Positions 17,035 to 25,189 of a stretch of DNA of 64,000 bases are shown here, one piece after another (the first letter of the stretch is position 1; each line of letters begins with the position of its first letter). This DNA comes from Myceligenerans crystallogenes. Its GTDB lineage: Bacteria > Actinomycetota > Actinomycetes > Actinomycetales > Cellulomonadaceae. Both the position numbers and the translations under genes were made by a program. Location: contig NZ_BAAANL010000001.1 in the NCBI RefSeq assembly GCF_039529775.1, positions 682,001-746,000 on the forward strand, given 5' to 3'. Below the pieces are notes generated by a model. It was not told where the DNA came from, ran no database searches, and saw only the letters and a program-made list of their open reading frames with translations.

Positions 17035-17595
17035 GTGTCCGCCGCGGTCGTGACGACCGTGGCGGCGTCCGGCCGCCGCGGCGGGTGCCGTCCGGCGCAA
17101 CCGATGAACCGTACGACAACCGAGCAGGCGAAGGGCCGGGCGAGCGCGATGCATCCCCAGAAGAACAGGGCCGGATCGGCACCGGACCCCCGCGAGCGAG
17201 GATCGATCTCCTCGTGGTTCATCACGGGGTCGTTCGTGCTGATCCTCGGGGTCGGGATCGCGGTCGACCTGACCGGTCAGGTGCACACGCAGGTGCGGGC
17301 CAACAACGTGGCGGCTCAGGCGGCCCGGGTGGGCGGGCAGCAGCTCGGCGGCGGTTCGATCTCGGGCGGGACGCCGCAGGTCGACGCCGGGATGGCCGCA
17401 CAGGCCGCGCAGGCGTACCTCGCGGGAGCCGGCATGTCGGGGACAGTCGGCGTGCCGGGTGGTGCCGTCGTCGTCGTCGACACGCGCGACACGTATCAGC
17501 CCAAGTTCCTGTCGATGATCGGCATCTCGTCGATGCCGGTGAGCGGGCACGGGGAGTCGCGGAGCATCCGCGTGGTGGACGGGGCGGAGCAGTGA
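17035..17595 (+). CDS. TadE/TadG-like pilus assembly protein
   Basis: 186 residues from GTG 17035; ATG at 17104 (MNRTTT) or 17149 (MHPQKN) would give shorter forms and I cannot decide between them. The core is PRERGSISSWFITGSFVLILGVGIAVDLTG, a TadG-like N-terminal membrane segment, followed by NNVAAQAARVGGQQL, the Ala-rich segment seen after it in this family. The C-terminal half is extracytoplasmic and Gly-rich. It overlaps the next gene by 4 bp (GTGA), consistent with coupled production of two pseudopilins. Confidence 0.75.
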   Translation: MSAAVVTTVAASGRRGGCRPAQPMNRTTTEQAKGRASAMHPQKNRAGSAPDPRERGSISSWFITGSFVLILGVGIAVDLTGQVHTQVRANNVAAQAARVGGQQLGGGSISGGTPQVDAGMAAQAAQAYLAGAGMSGTVGVPGGAVVVVDTRDTYQPKFLSMIGISSMPVSGHGESRSIRVVDGAEQ

Positions 17596-18035
17596 ACCGG
17601 CGCGGGCGAGGCGCCGCGGTACGGCGCGCCGAGCGGGGCTCGGCCGCGATCGAGGCCGTCATCGGTATCACCGCTTTCGTGGCGCTCGGGTCGATGATCA
17701 TCGCGGGCGGGCGGATCGCGATCACGCAGCAGGCGGTCGAGGCGGCGGCGGCGGAGGCCGCGCGGTCCGCGTCGATCTCGCGTGACGCCGGGACGGCGGC
17801 GGTCGTGGCCCGCGACCGCGGCCTGGCGAGCCTCGAGAACCAGGAGGTGCCGTGCCTGCCGGTACCGACGGTCGTCGTCGAGGTACCCGTCGTCCCGCTC
17901 GGGGTGTCCGCCAACGCGAGGGCGACGGTGACGTGCCGGGTGGACCTGTCCGACGTCGCCATCCCGAACTTCCCGGGCAGCATGACGATCGAGCGGACGA
18001 TGGAGAGCCCGATCGACGCCTACCGCCAGCGATGA
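17592..18035 (+). CDS. TadE-like pseudopilin
   Basis: 147 residues from a GTG overlapping the previous stop. The signature is RAERGSAAIEAVIGITAFVAL, where RGSAAIE is the classic TadE motif and the Glu sits at the +5-like position. VEAAAAEAARSAS follows the membrane helix. The two Cys (EVPCLPVP and TVTCRVDL, about 30 residues apart) may form a disulfide outside the cell. With the two preceding genes it gives three TadE/G-like proteins in a row. Confidence 0.82.
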   Translation: MNRRGRGAAVRRAERGSAAIEAVIGITAFVALGSMIIAGGRIAITQQAVEAAAAEAARSASISRDAGTAAVVARDRGLASLENQEVPCLPVPTVVVEVPVVPLGVSANARATVTCRVDLSDVAIPNFPGSMTIERTMESPIDAYRQR

Positions 18036-18094
18036 GGCACCCGCTCGCTCGCCGGGGCGCAGCCTCTCGCGGGTCCGGGCGAAATCTGTGACTG

Positions 18095-18106
18095 ATCCGA
18101 CATACT
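18095..18106 (+). promoter_or_regulatory. Second copy of the ATCCGACATACT 12-mer
   Basis: Identical to 16390-16401 and at a similar distance from the next start codon (37 against 34 bp). It suggests that the LysM/BTAD gene and the pilin gene share a control input. Confidence 0.4.
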
Positions 18107-18143
18107 GGTGCGAGACGACGGTTTGCCGTGGGAGGCCGAGGCG

Positions 18144-21100
18144 ATGACGTACCAGTACCAGCAGCAGCACCCGCAGGCCCGGGGCCCGCGACGGGTCTCG
18201 GCCGGGCAGCGGATCCAGGGGGCGTTCGCGCTGCTGGTGATCCTGGGGCTCACGGTGGGGCTGCCCTACGTGCTGCTGCTCGTCGCCGGGAACCCGCTCA
18301 CCAACGGGGTGCTCGATCCCGGGCGGCTCGCGCGTATCCTCACCGCCCCGGACGACGGCACGTTGCTCCTGTCGCTGTTCCAGATCGTCGGCTGGGTCGC
18401 GTGGATGCTGCTCGCGCTGTCGATCGTCGTCGAGCTGTCCGCGCAGCTGAGGGGTGTCCGCGCGCCCCGGCTGCCCGGGCTGGGCATGCCGCAGGGGATG
18501 GCCCGTGGCCTGGTGGGCGCGGTGATGCTGCTGTTCACGGTGATGCCCGCGGGCACCGCGGTCGCCCTGACGCACGACGCCGCGGCCGCCCAGGGCCCGC
18601 AGGCGTCGTCGTCGGTGTCGGCGACCGTCGATCAGCGGGTGCCGGGGACGCACGGTTACGGCGGGACGATCGCACCCGGGCCGTCGTCGGACCTGGATCA
18701 CCGGCACGACCAGCGCGGCGGCGGGAGCGAGGCGCGCGCGACCGAGCGCGCGCACGACGCCGGCCGTGGGCACGACGCCGGCCGTGGGCACGACGTCGGC
18801 CGCGGGCACGCCGAGCGCGCCGACAAGGAGATCGTGGTCGAGTCCGGCGACACTCTCTGGGGGATCGCCGAGGCGGAGCTCGGCGACGGCTCGAAGTATC
18901 CCGAGCTGTTCGACGCGAGCCGCGACGTGCACCAGCCCGGCGGCGCCCACCTCACCGACCCGGACCTGATCCGGCCCGGCTGGACCATCGAGGTCCCGGG
19001 CGCGGGCGACGTGGTCCGGCACCAGCACGCGCCGGAGCGGCAGCAGCAGGCCCCTGCCGCCGAGACGGCCGGGGCCGCGGCGGTGGCGGAGACCGTCGTC
19101 GCACACGAGGACGGTCCGGGAGGTCCCGGTGGTGCCGGCGGCGGTGCCCTCGAAACGGGCGGCGGACACGCGGGGGCGGGGGCCGCGGGCGCCGTCGAAC
19201 GCGATGGACGTGCGGGGTACGGCCAGGAGCAGGCCACGGGCGGTTCCGCCGAGCTGACCCGGGGCGCGCGGCGCTTCGAGGAGAAGACGCCCGCGCCCGC
19301 CGTCGGCCACGATGCTGCTGGTCGGGCCGCTGGTGCTGCTGACGCCGCTGCCGCGACGGAGACCGCGGACGCGGCCGCCGCGGAAGGCCTGTCCGTCGAG
19401 GTCCCGTGGCAGGTCACGACGGCGACGGGCGTGGGCACGCTGCTCGCGGCGGGTGTCGTCGGGCTGCTCGCGGCCCGACGACGCGACCAGCAGCGCACCC
19501 GCAGGCCCGGCCAGGACCTGCCGCTGCCCGCCGGCCGGCTCGCGACGTTCGAGCAGGCCACGCGCGCCGGGGCCGACCGGCCGTCCGTCGAGGCGATCGA
19601 CCACGCGCTGCGTTCGCTCGCGGACGCCTGCCTGCGCGGCGGGCGGCCGCTGCCCGTGGTGCGGGCCGCGCGGCTGACGTCGCGCGCGCTCGAGCTGTAC
19701 CTCCAGGACCCGGCGCTGCTCCCGCGGCCGTGGGGCTACGCGGGCGACACCACGGTGTGGTCGCTGGCGACCGCGGACCTCGCGCGGCTCGGGCCGGTCG
19801 ACCCGAAGGCGGTGCCGGCGCCGTACCCGTCGCTGGTCACGATCGGGTACGACGACGAGCAGGGCCACGTGCTGCTCAACCTCGAGCACCTGGGCGCGCT
19901 CGGCATCACCGGCGACGTCACGGTCACGGACGAGATCCTCGCCGCCGTTGCCCTCGAGCTCGCCACCTCGGTCTGGGCGGACGACCTGCAGGTTACCGTC
20001 GTGGGCGCGCTCGCCGGGCTGGAGCCCGCCGTGGGGACCGGCCGCGTGCGGCACGTGCACGACGCCGCCCGGGTCGTCGACGACCTGCGCCGCCGCGCCG
20101 AGGAGGACCGCACCGCGCTCGCCTCCGCGCAGGCGGCCGACCTCTACACGGCCCGCGTCACCGGCGCCGCCCCCGACGCCTGGGAACCCGAGATCGTCCT
20201 GCTCGGCGGTCCCGTGCCCGAGGCGGACCGCGCGGCGCTCGCGGCCCTCGTCGCGGAGCTGCCGCACGTCGCGCTGGCGACGATCACCAGCGGCGACGTC
20301 GTCGGCCCCTGGGCCCTGCACATCGAACCCGGCGGGCAGACGGCGACGCTCGCGCCGATCGGGCTGCGGCTGCGGCCGCAGCGCCTGCCCGCGCCGCAGT
20401 ACGAGGCGATGCTGGCGCTCGGCGCCGTCGCGAACGCGGGCGGCGTGGCGGGGGCGCCGTGGCCGGAGCCGACCGTCGCGGAGGTCGACTTGATCCGGCC
20501 GGTTGCCGAGCCGGAGTCCGCGGACGAGCGCGCCACGCAGGTCGTGGCGGGCGTCGAGGGGTACACGTACACCGAAGGGCTCGGCACGGCGGAAATCCCG
20601 GTGGCAGGGCCGACGATCCCGGCCTCGGTGGGGGCGTCGGCGGTGGCGGGGACGGGGTTCGAGATACACGCGCCGGAGGCGCAGACGCCCGCCGGGCCCC
20701 GGGTCGAACCAGCGGTCAATGGCTTCGGGCCGCAGGAGGGCGTGCGGACGCCGACGGCGGAGGTGCCGGTCGTCGGCGCGACGCCGGTGGGCGCGGCGTC
20801 CGCGGACGGGATCCCGGCGGCGGGCGGAGTTCCGGCGTCCCCTGCGGGGATCGGCTGGAGCCCGGACGGCGACGAGCATCGTCAGGCCGGCGGCGTTGCC
20901 GGCTCAGGCGTCGTGACCGGCCACGGCGTCGTCGTCCCTGAACCGGGCGGCGACGCCGCCGGGAGCCCGCGGACCGCGGAAACTCCCGTCGTCGCACCCG
21001 GCGGTGCGAGCGTCCGCCGGGCGACGTTCGAGGCGGCGCACGTCGCGCCGCGGATCCTGCTGCTCGGGCCCGTGGAGGTCGCCGGGACGCGGGGCGTGGT

Positions 21101-21794
21101 CGACGACCGGGTGCGGGACCGGCTGCTGGAGCTCGCCGCCTACCTCGCGGTGCACCGCGGCGCCGCGCCCCAGGAGGTCCTGACCGCGATGTGGCCGAAC
21201 GGCGAGGGATCCCTGCCGGTCCTCACGTCGACGACGGGGCGGCTGCGCCGCTGGTTCGGGCAGGACGACGCCGGGGACCACTTCCTGCCGCGCCACCAGG
21301 ACTCTCTGGCGTTCTCCCCGGCCGTCACCACGGACATCGACACGTGGGACATGCTCGTGGGCGAGGACCCGCGGCAGGCGCCGACGCCGAACCTGATCGG
21401 CGCGCTGCGGCTGGTGCGCGGGCTGCCGTTCGAGGGCGTGCACCGGCGGCGGTACGCCTGGGCGGAGCTGCTGCGCCAGCGGCTGATCGCCGAGGTCGTG
21501 GACATGTCGTTCGAGCTGGCGCGGCGGCACCTGGCCGACGGTCGCTGGGCCTCGGCGGAGGACGCCGCGGCCGTGGGCCTGCGGATCGAACCGGCGCAGG
21601 AGAGCCTGTGGCGCCTGCGCATCCTGGCCGCGCACCAGAGCCACGACGAGGCGAGCGAGCAGGCGGCGATCGAGCGACTGCTCTCGATCACGGAGCGCCT
21701 CGAGTGCGCCCTCCAGCCGGAGACGGAACGGCTGCTGGCCGGCCTGAAGAACCCGGGCGACGACTTCGACCGCATCATGGCCAACGCCCTGTAG
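18144..21794 (+). CDS. LysM domain protein with C-terminal BTAD/SARP-like region
   Basis: 1216 residues; ATG 18144 follows GGGAGGCCGAGGCG. Three membrane helices lie in the first ~145 residues. Next comes a low-complexity His/Asp/Gly linker with an 18-bp tandem repeat. A LysM domain (about 230-285) opens with VESGDTLWGIAEAELGDGSK and would bind peptidoglycan. After another low-complexity stretch a fourth helix sits near 430-450. The C-terminal ~250 residues (RILLLGPVEVAGTRG to the end) resemble the winged-helix plus bacterial transcriptional activator domain of SARP regulators, a helical-repeat fold. Related proteins accompany Tad loci in actinobacteria. Its role, scaffold or regulator, is unknown. 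Confidence 0.82.
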   Translation: MTYQYQQQHPQARGPRRVSAGQRIQGAFALLVILGLTVGLPYVLLLVAGNPLTNGVLDPGRLARILTAPDDGTLLLSLFQIVGWVAWMLLALSIVVELSAQLRGVRAPRLPGLGMPQGMARGLVGAVMLLFTVMPAGTAVALTHDAAAAQGPQASSSVSATVDQRVPGTHGYGGTIAPGPSSDLDHRHDQRGGGSEARATERAHDAGRGHDAGRGHDVGRGHAERADKEIVVESGDTLWGIAEAELGDGSKYPELFDASRDVHQPGGAHLTDPDLIRPGWTIEVPGAGDVVRHQHAPERQQQAPAAETAGAAAVAETVVAHEDGPGGPGGAGGGALETGGGHAGAGAAGAVERDGRAGYGQEQATGGSAELTRGARRFEEKTPAPAVGHDAAGRAAGAADAAAATETADAAAAEGLSVEVPWQVTTATGVGTLLAAGVVGLLAARRRDQQRTRRPGQDLPLPAGRLATFEQATRAGADRPSVEAIDHALRSLADACLRGGRPLPVVRAARLTSRALELYLQDPALLPRPWGYAGDTTVWSLATADLARLGPVDPKAVPAPYPSLVTIGYDDEQGHVLLNLEHLGALGITGDVTVTDEILAAVALELATSVWADDLQVTVVGALAGLEPAVGTGRVRHVHDAARVVDDLRRRAEEDRTALASAQAADLYTARVTGAAPDAWEPEIVLLGGPVPEADRAALAALVAELPHVALATITSGDVVGPWALHIEPGGQTATLAPIGLRLRPQRLPAPQYEAMLALGAVANAGGVAGAPWPEPTVAEVDLIRPVAEPESADERATQVVAGVEGYTYTEGLGTAEIPVAGPTIPASVGASAVAGTGFEIHAPEAQTPAGPRVEPAVNGFGPQEGVRTPTAEVPVVGATPVGAASADGIPAAGGVPASPAGIGWSPDGDEHRQAGGVAGSGVVTGHGVVVPEPGGDAAGSPRTAETPVVAPGGASVRRATFEAAHVAPRILLLGPVEVAGTRGVVDDRVRDRLLELAAYLAVHRGAAPQEVLTAMWPNGEGSLPVLTSTTGRLRRWFGQDDAGDHFLPRHQDSLAFSPAVTTDIDTWDMLVGEDPRQAPTPNLIGALRLVRGLPFEGVHRRRYAWAELLRQRLIAEVVDMSFELARRHLADGRWASAEDAAAVGLRIEPAQESLWRLRILAAHQSHDEASEQAAIERLLSITERLECALQPETERLLAGLKNPGDDFDRIMANAL
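18753..18806 (+). repeat. Three 18-bp tandem repeats inside the LysM/BTAD gene
   Basis: Units CACGACGCCGGCCGTGGG at 18753-18770 and 18771-18788, and a two-base variant at 18789-18806. They encode HDAGRG, HDAGRG, HDVGRG in the linker just before the LysM domain. Confidence 0.9.
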
Positions 21795-21809
21795 CCCACG
21801 GAGACGTGG

Positions 21810-21852
21810 CCGGATGTGTCGCGGCTGCCGGGATCAGCCGCGACACACCCGG
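21810..21852. terminator. Hairpin after the Tad locus
   Basis: TGTGTCGCGGCTG (21815-21827) pairs exactly with 21835-21847. Four more pairs follow beyond one mismatch. It stands 16 bp after the LysM/BTAD stop. No T-run is present. Confidence 0.6.
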
Positions 21853-21890
21853 CCGGCTCCGGGGCGGCCTCCGCCTGGGGGGCCGGGCGT

Positions 21891-21936
21891 CCGTGACCTG
21901 TCGGACCAGGAGTGTCCCGGCCCTGGCAGGTCACGG
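21891..21936. terminator. Hairpin at the 3' end of the deacetylase gene
   Basis: CCGTGACCTG (21891-21900) and CAGGTCACGG (21927-21936) are exact inverted repeats, with a further short inner stem CCAGG/CCTGG. It ends 12 bp from the deacetylase stop (minus strand). Together with the preceding hairpin it separates two convergent transcripts. Confidence 0.55.
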
Positions 21937-21948
21937 ACCTTCACGCGG

Positions 21949-23040
21949 TCAGGCGCAGGTGACCGTCGAGGACGGGGCCGTGCCCGTGGCCGTGAAGCCG
22001 TAGGTCGCGGACTGGCCGGCTCCCAGGGTCCCGTTCCAGGAAACGTTTTTCGCGGTGACCGTGGAGCCGCTCACCGTGTGGGTCGCGTTCCACAGGCTGC
22101 TGACCGAGGAGCCGGACGGCAGCGCGAACGTCGTCGTCCAGCCGTTGGTGCCGCTCGAACCGGCCGTGACCGTGACGTTGGCCTGGTAGCCGCCGCCCCA
22201 GGAGTTCACGACCGTCAGGCGCGCCGAGCACGTGCCGGTCACCGGCGGCTGGGACGTCGGCGGGGCCGTCGTGGGAGGCGGCGTGGTGGGCGGGGCCGTG
22301 GTGGGCGGCGGCGTCGTCGGCGTGCTGCCCGACGCCGCGACGGCGCGTCCCGTGCTCGGCGAGATGTGACCCGTGCACAGGTTGCGGTTCTGCAGGTCCT
22401 GCAGGATCCCGGGCAGCGCCTGGACCGTCGCGGACGGCCAGTCGTGCATGAGGATGTTCTGCCCGTTGGTCAACTGCGCGGCCCGCTGCCGGATGGTCGA
22501 CGACGACGCGTTGTTCCAGTCCGTCGAGTCCACGTCCCAGATGATCTGGCGCATCCCGAGCGACGACGCGATCTGCTGGATCGTCGAGTTCGACTCGCCG
22601 TAGGGCGGCCGGAACAGCTGCGGCCGGACGCCCGTCGTCTGCTGGATCACGTTCGACGTGTTGGACAGCTGGGTCTGGACCTGGCTGGAGCTCAGCTGCG
22701 TCAGGTGCGGGTGATCCCAGGAGTGGTTCCCGATCTGCAGTCCGGCGTTCTGGTAGGCCTGCATGAGCGAGGCGTTGTTCTGCGCGTTCTGCCCGGTGGG
22801 GAACATGACCGCGGTCGCGCCGTACTGCTTCAGCGTGTTGATGATCTGGGTCGAGGTCCCGGAGTTCGGGCCGTCGTCGAACGTGAGGGCGACGTAGCCG
22901 GACGAGCAGTCGGCGGCGGTCGCGGCGGGCGCCGCGACCAGGCCGGTCAGGACGGCGGCGGCTGCCGCGCCGGCGGCGGTCAGGACCCGCGCGACGCGGC
23001 CCGTCCGGGGCCGTGCCACCGTGGTAAACGTTTTCGACAT
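21949..23040 (-). CDS. Secreted CE4 polysaccharide deacetylase with C-terminal CBM2
   Basis: 363 residues; ATG at 23040 has AAGGAG upstream. An Ala-rich signal peptide ends near AATAADCSSG. The NodB/CE4 domain has all five motifs: TFDDGPN, HSWDHPHL, RPPYGE, DVDSTDWNN and LMHDW. A Thr/Pro linker (about residues 235-262) leads to a CBM2-type cellulose/xylan-binding module with its flanking Cys residues (GTCSARL and TVTCA) and conserved Trp. Enzymes of this build are acetylxylan esterases or chitin-oligosaccharide deacetylases; the CBM2 favours plant-cell-wall substrates. Supports a plant-litter-degrading lifestyle. Confidence 0.93.
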   Translation of the reverse strand: MSKTFTTVARPRTGRVARVLTAAGAAAAAVLTGLVAAPAATAADCSSGYVALTFDDGPNSGTSTQIINTLKQYGATAVMFPTGQNAQNNASLMQAYQNAGLQIGNHSWDHPHLTQLSSSQVQTQLSNTSNVIQQTTGVRPQLFRPPYGESNSTIQQIASSLGMRQIIWDVDSTDWNNASSSTIRQRAAQLTNGQNILMHDWPSATVQALPGILQDLQNRNLCTGHISPSTGRAVAASGSTPTTPPPTTAPPTTPPPTTAPPTSQPPVTGTCSARLTVVNSWGGGYQANVTVTAGSSGTNGWTTTFALPSGSSVSSLWNATHTVSGSTVTAKNVSWNGTLGAGQSATYGFTATGTAPSSTVTCA

Positions 23041-23041
23041 G

Positions 23042-23053
23042 GGAGTGCACTCC
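23042..23053. promoter_or_regulatory. Perfect 12-bp palindrome covering the deacetylase Shine-Dalgarno
   Basis: GGAGTGCACTCC is self-complementary and starts one base before the ATG (minus strand), so its CTCC/GGAG arm is the ribosome-binding site. It resembles the GGGAGCGCTCCC operator of cellulase repressors (CebR) but has a 4-base rather than 2-base centre. Could be an operator or occlude the ribosome site. Confidence 0.35.
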
Positions 23054-23287
23054 TTCGTGCAGATGATGACGGGGGACGCGATCAGTGTTCGACGACGCCG
23101 GGTCACCGTCAAGACCCGGGCACCAACCCAACCGGTTAAGAGTTTCTGCGGACGGCCCATTGTCGAGCGGTCGGTCCCTTGTCAGTGCGGTCGGCCCCTC
23201 AAGGAGCCGACTTCTCGCCATTGGACCGACCTCCCCCGACAGCCGGCCGACGGCTCGCGCCGACCCGGGGGCTCGGCGGGGGGTGCC

Positions 23288-23749
23288 TCAGCCGTGCAGG
23301 GTTCCCGGATCCCCGTACTGCGGCTCCGTCTCCTCGAACACCAGGAGCGTGCGTGTGCTCAGCACCCCGTCCATCCCCTGGATCTCGTCCAGCACGATGC
23401 GCCGCAGGTCCGCGTTGTCCCGCGCCCGTACCAGCATGACGACGTCGAACTCCCCGCCCACCAGCGCGAAGTGCGCCACGCCCGGCATCTCCTGGAGCCT
23501 GGCCCGGATCCCGCGCCACTTGGTCTGCACCAGGTTCAGCGTCACGTACGCCGACGTCGCCATTCCCGACGCGACCGGGTCGATGTCGGCGTGGAACCCT
23601 CTGATCACGCCCTCGCTCCGCAGCCGCCGCGTGCGCGCGTAGGCGTTGGCCCGCGAGATGTGCAGCTGCTCCGCCAGAGCGCGCATCGACAGGCGTCCGT
23701 CGTGACGTAATGCGTCGAGGATGCGCTCGTCCGTGTCATCGAGTGCCAC
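23288..23749 (-). CDS. Lrp/AsnC family regulator, probable controller of the adjacent bkd operon
   Basis: 153 residues from GTG 23749, preceded by GGAGGCAAG; the frame upstream is not protein-like. An N-terminal winged helix-turn-helix (LDDTDERILDALRHDGRLSMRALAEQLHISRANAYARTRRL) is followed by the RAM/AsnC ligand-binding domain (GVAHFALVGGEFDVVMLVRA). Lrp-type regulators bind amino acids and palindromic DNA. It is divergent from the branched-chain oxoacid dehydrogenase genes, 132 bp apart, the same arrangement as bkdR-bkdA in other bacteria. Family certain; the regulatory link is inference from position and the palindrome between the genes. Confidence 0.9.
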   Translation of the reverse strand: MALDDTDERILDALRHDGRLSMRALAEQLHISRANAYARTRRLRSEGVIRGFHADIDPVASGMATSAYVTLNLVQTKWRGIRARLQEMPGVAHFALVGGEFDVVMLVRARDNADLRRIVLDEIQGMDGVLSTRTLLVFEETEPQYGDPGTLHG

Positions 23750-23834
23750 TTGTCTTGCCTCCGGTTCCCGGCACGGCGACCCGCTGGACGATCGGCCCCG
23801 GCATCGCACCCACCACGACACATCTTCTCGACCT

Positions 23835-23851
23835 TTGCCAGGTCATGGCAA
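23835..23851. promoter_or_regulatory. 17-bp palindrome, candidate Lrp-type operator
   Basis: TTGCCA-GGTCA-TGGCAA, two perfect 6-bp arms with a 5-bp centre, lies in the 132-bp gap between the regulator and the bkd genes, 30 bp before the E1-alpha start. Size and symmetry suit an Lrp/AsnC operator controlling both directions. Confidence 0.5.
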
Positions 23852-23881
23852 CCAGATGGCCACCGGACACAGAATCGGAGG

Positions 23882-25189
23882 ATGAAGCCTGACACCACGG
23901 GGCTGCTGCCGGCGACGACGCCGGTCACCCTGATCGACAGCGACGGAGCGCCGGTCACCCCCGGGCCCTCCGCCGTGACCTCCGACCCTGCCCACCGGTC
24001 TGGCGACGCCACATCGTCCGGTGTCGCCACAGCCCCCATGACGTCCGCCGACGCCTCCGGACCCGCGACGTCATGGACGATGCCAACCGACGCCGCGCTG
24101 ACCGAAGCCCTCCGCGCGATGACGGTCGCCCGCCGGTTCAACGACCAGGCCTACGCCCTGGTCCGCCAGGGCCGCCTCGCCGTCTACCCCTCCTCCCACG
24201 GCCAGGAGGCCTGCCAGATCGCCGCCGCCCACGTGCTCGCCGACGGTGACTGGCTGTTCCCCACCTACCGCGACACCGCCGCGGTGGTCGCCCGCGGCGT
24301 CGACCCGGTCGAGACGCTCACCCTGCTGTCGGGCGAGTGGCACCACGGCTGGGACGTGAAGCGGCACCGCATCGCACCGCTGACCACCCCGCTCGCGACC
24401 CAGCTGCCGCACGCCGTCGGCGTCGCGCACGCCGCCCGGCTGCGCGGCGAGGACACCGTGGTCCTCGCGCTCTGCGGCGACGGCGGCACCAGCGAGGGCG
24501 ACTTCCACGAGGCCCTGAACTTCGCGGCCGTGCTGCACGCGCCCGTCGTGTTCCTCGTGCAGAACAACGGCTTCGCCATCTCGGTGCCGCTCGCGCGTCA
24601 GACCGCCGCGCCGTCGTTCGCCCACAAGGGCGCCGGCTACGGCATCCCGGGCGAGCGGGTCGACGGCAACGACGTCGCCGCCCTGCTCGCCGTCGTCGGC
24701 TCCGCCGTCTCCGCCGCGCGCGCCGGTCAGGGCCCGCGCCTCGTCGAGGCGCACACGTACCGCATCCAGGCGCACACCAACGCCGACGACGCCGCCCGCT
24801 ACCGCGACGACGCCGAGGTCGCCGCCTGGACGGGCCGCGACCCGATCGCCCGCCTGCGCACCTATCTCACCGGCCGCGGCGTCGTCGACGACGTCGTCCT
24901 GCGGCAGTTCGACGACGACGCCGAGGCCCTCGCGGCCCACATGCGCGAGGGCCTCGGCAAGGACCGCCCCCACGACGTGTCGGAACTCTTCGAGCACGTC
25001 TACGCCACCCCGACCCCCCAGCTCCGCGAGCAACTGACGATGCTCCGCGACGAGGCGACCCGAGACCGCCCACCCACCACCACTCCGGCCGACGACCATG
25101 TCATCCCGGTCGGTGGTCACGCTGCCATCGACCGAGATGACATGGTCGCCACCAGGCCCGCCGCAGGGCAGCGCGGGGGTGCGCGGTGA
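23882..25189 (+). CDS. bkdA: Branched-chain 2-oxoacid dehydrogenase E1 component, alpha subunit
   Basis: 435 residues from ATG 23882; GGAGG abuts the ATG, so the start could be leaderless or lie further in. The first ~60 residues are low complexity. The E1-alpha fold follows: YPSSHGQEACQIAAAHVL, LFPTYRDTAAVVARGVD, and the thiamine-diphosphate motif GDGGTSEGDFHEALNFAAVL...NN. With the beta subunit it decarboxylates 2-oxo acids from Val, Leu and Ile to acyl-CoA primers for branched fatty acids. The last ~25 codons are made by a 54-bp palindromic repeat (25094-25147), an extension unlike the usual C-terminus. It overlaps the beta gene by 4 bp. Confidence 0.88.
   Translation: MKPDTTGLLPATTPVTLIDSDGAPVTPGPSAVTSDPAHRSGDATSSGVATAPMTSADASGPATSWTMPTDAALTEALRAMTVARRFNDQAYALVRQGRLAVYPSSHGQEACQIAAAHVLADGDWLFPTYRDTAAVVARGVDPVETLTLLSGEWHHGWDVKRHRIAPLTTPLATQLPHAVGVAHAARLRGEDTVVLALCGDGGTSEGDFHEALNFAAVLHAPVVFLVQNNGFAISVPLARQTAAPSFAHKGAGYGIPGERVDGNDVAALLAVVGSAVSAARAGQGPRLVEAHTYRIQAHTNADDAARYRDDAEVAAWTGRDPIARLRTYLTGRGVVDDVVLRQFDDDAEALAAHMREGLGKDRPHDVSELFEHVYATPTPQLREQLTMLRDEATRDRPPTTTPADDHVIPVGGHAAIDRDDMVATRPAAGQRGGAR
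25094..25147. repeat. Palindromic repeat element, copy 1 (inside the E1-alpha 3' end)
   Basis: GACCATGTCATC (25094-25105) pairs with GATGACATGGTC (25136-25147), then CGGTCG with CGACCG and TGG with CCA around the loop TCACGCTG. A second copy is at 41603-41656. Arms are near-identical, while the inner stem differs in both strands so pairing is kept. Confidence 0.85.

Noticed and set aside
17496..20879. 1100-codon frame antisense to the Tad locus and LysM/BTAD gene
   Set aside because: Crosses several real genes on the other strand and has no recognisable protein features.
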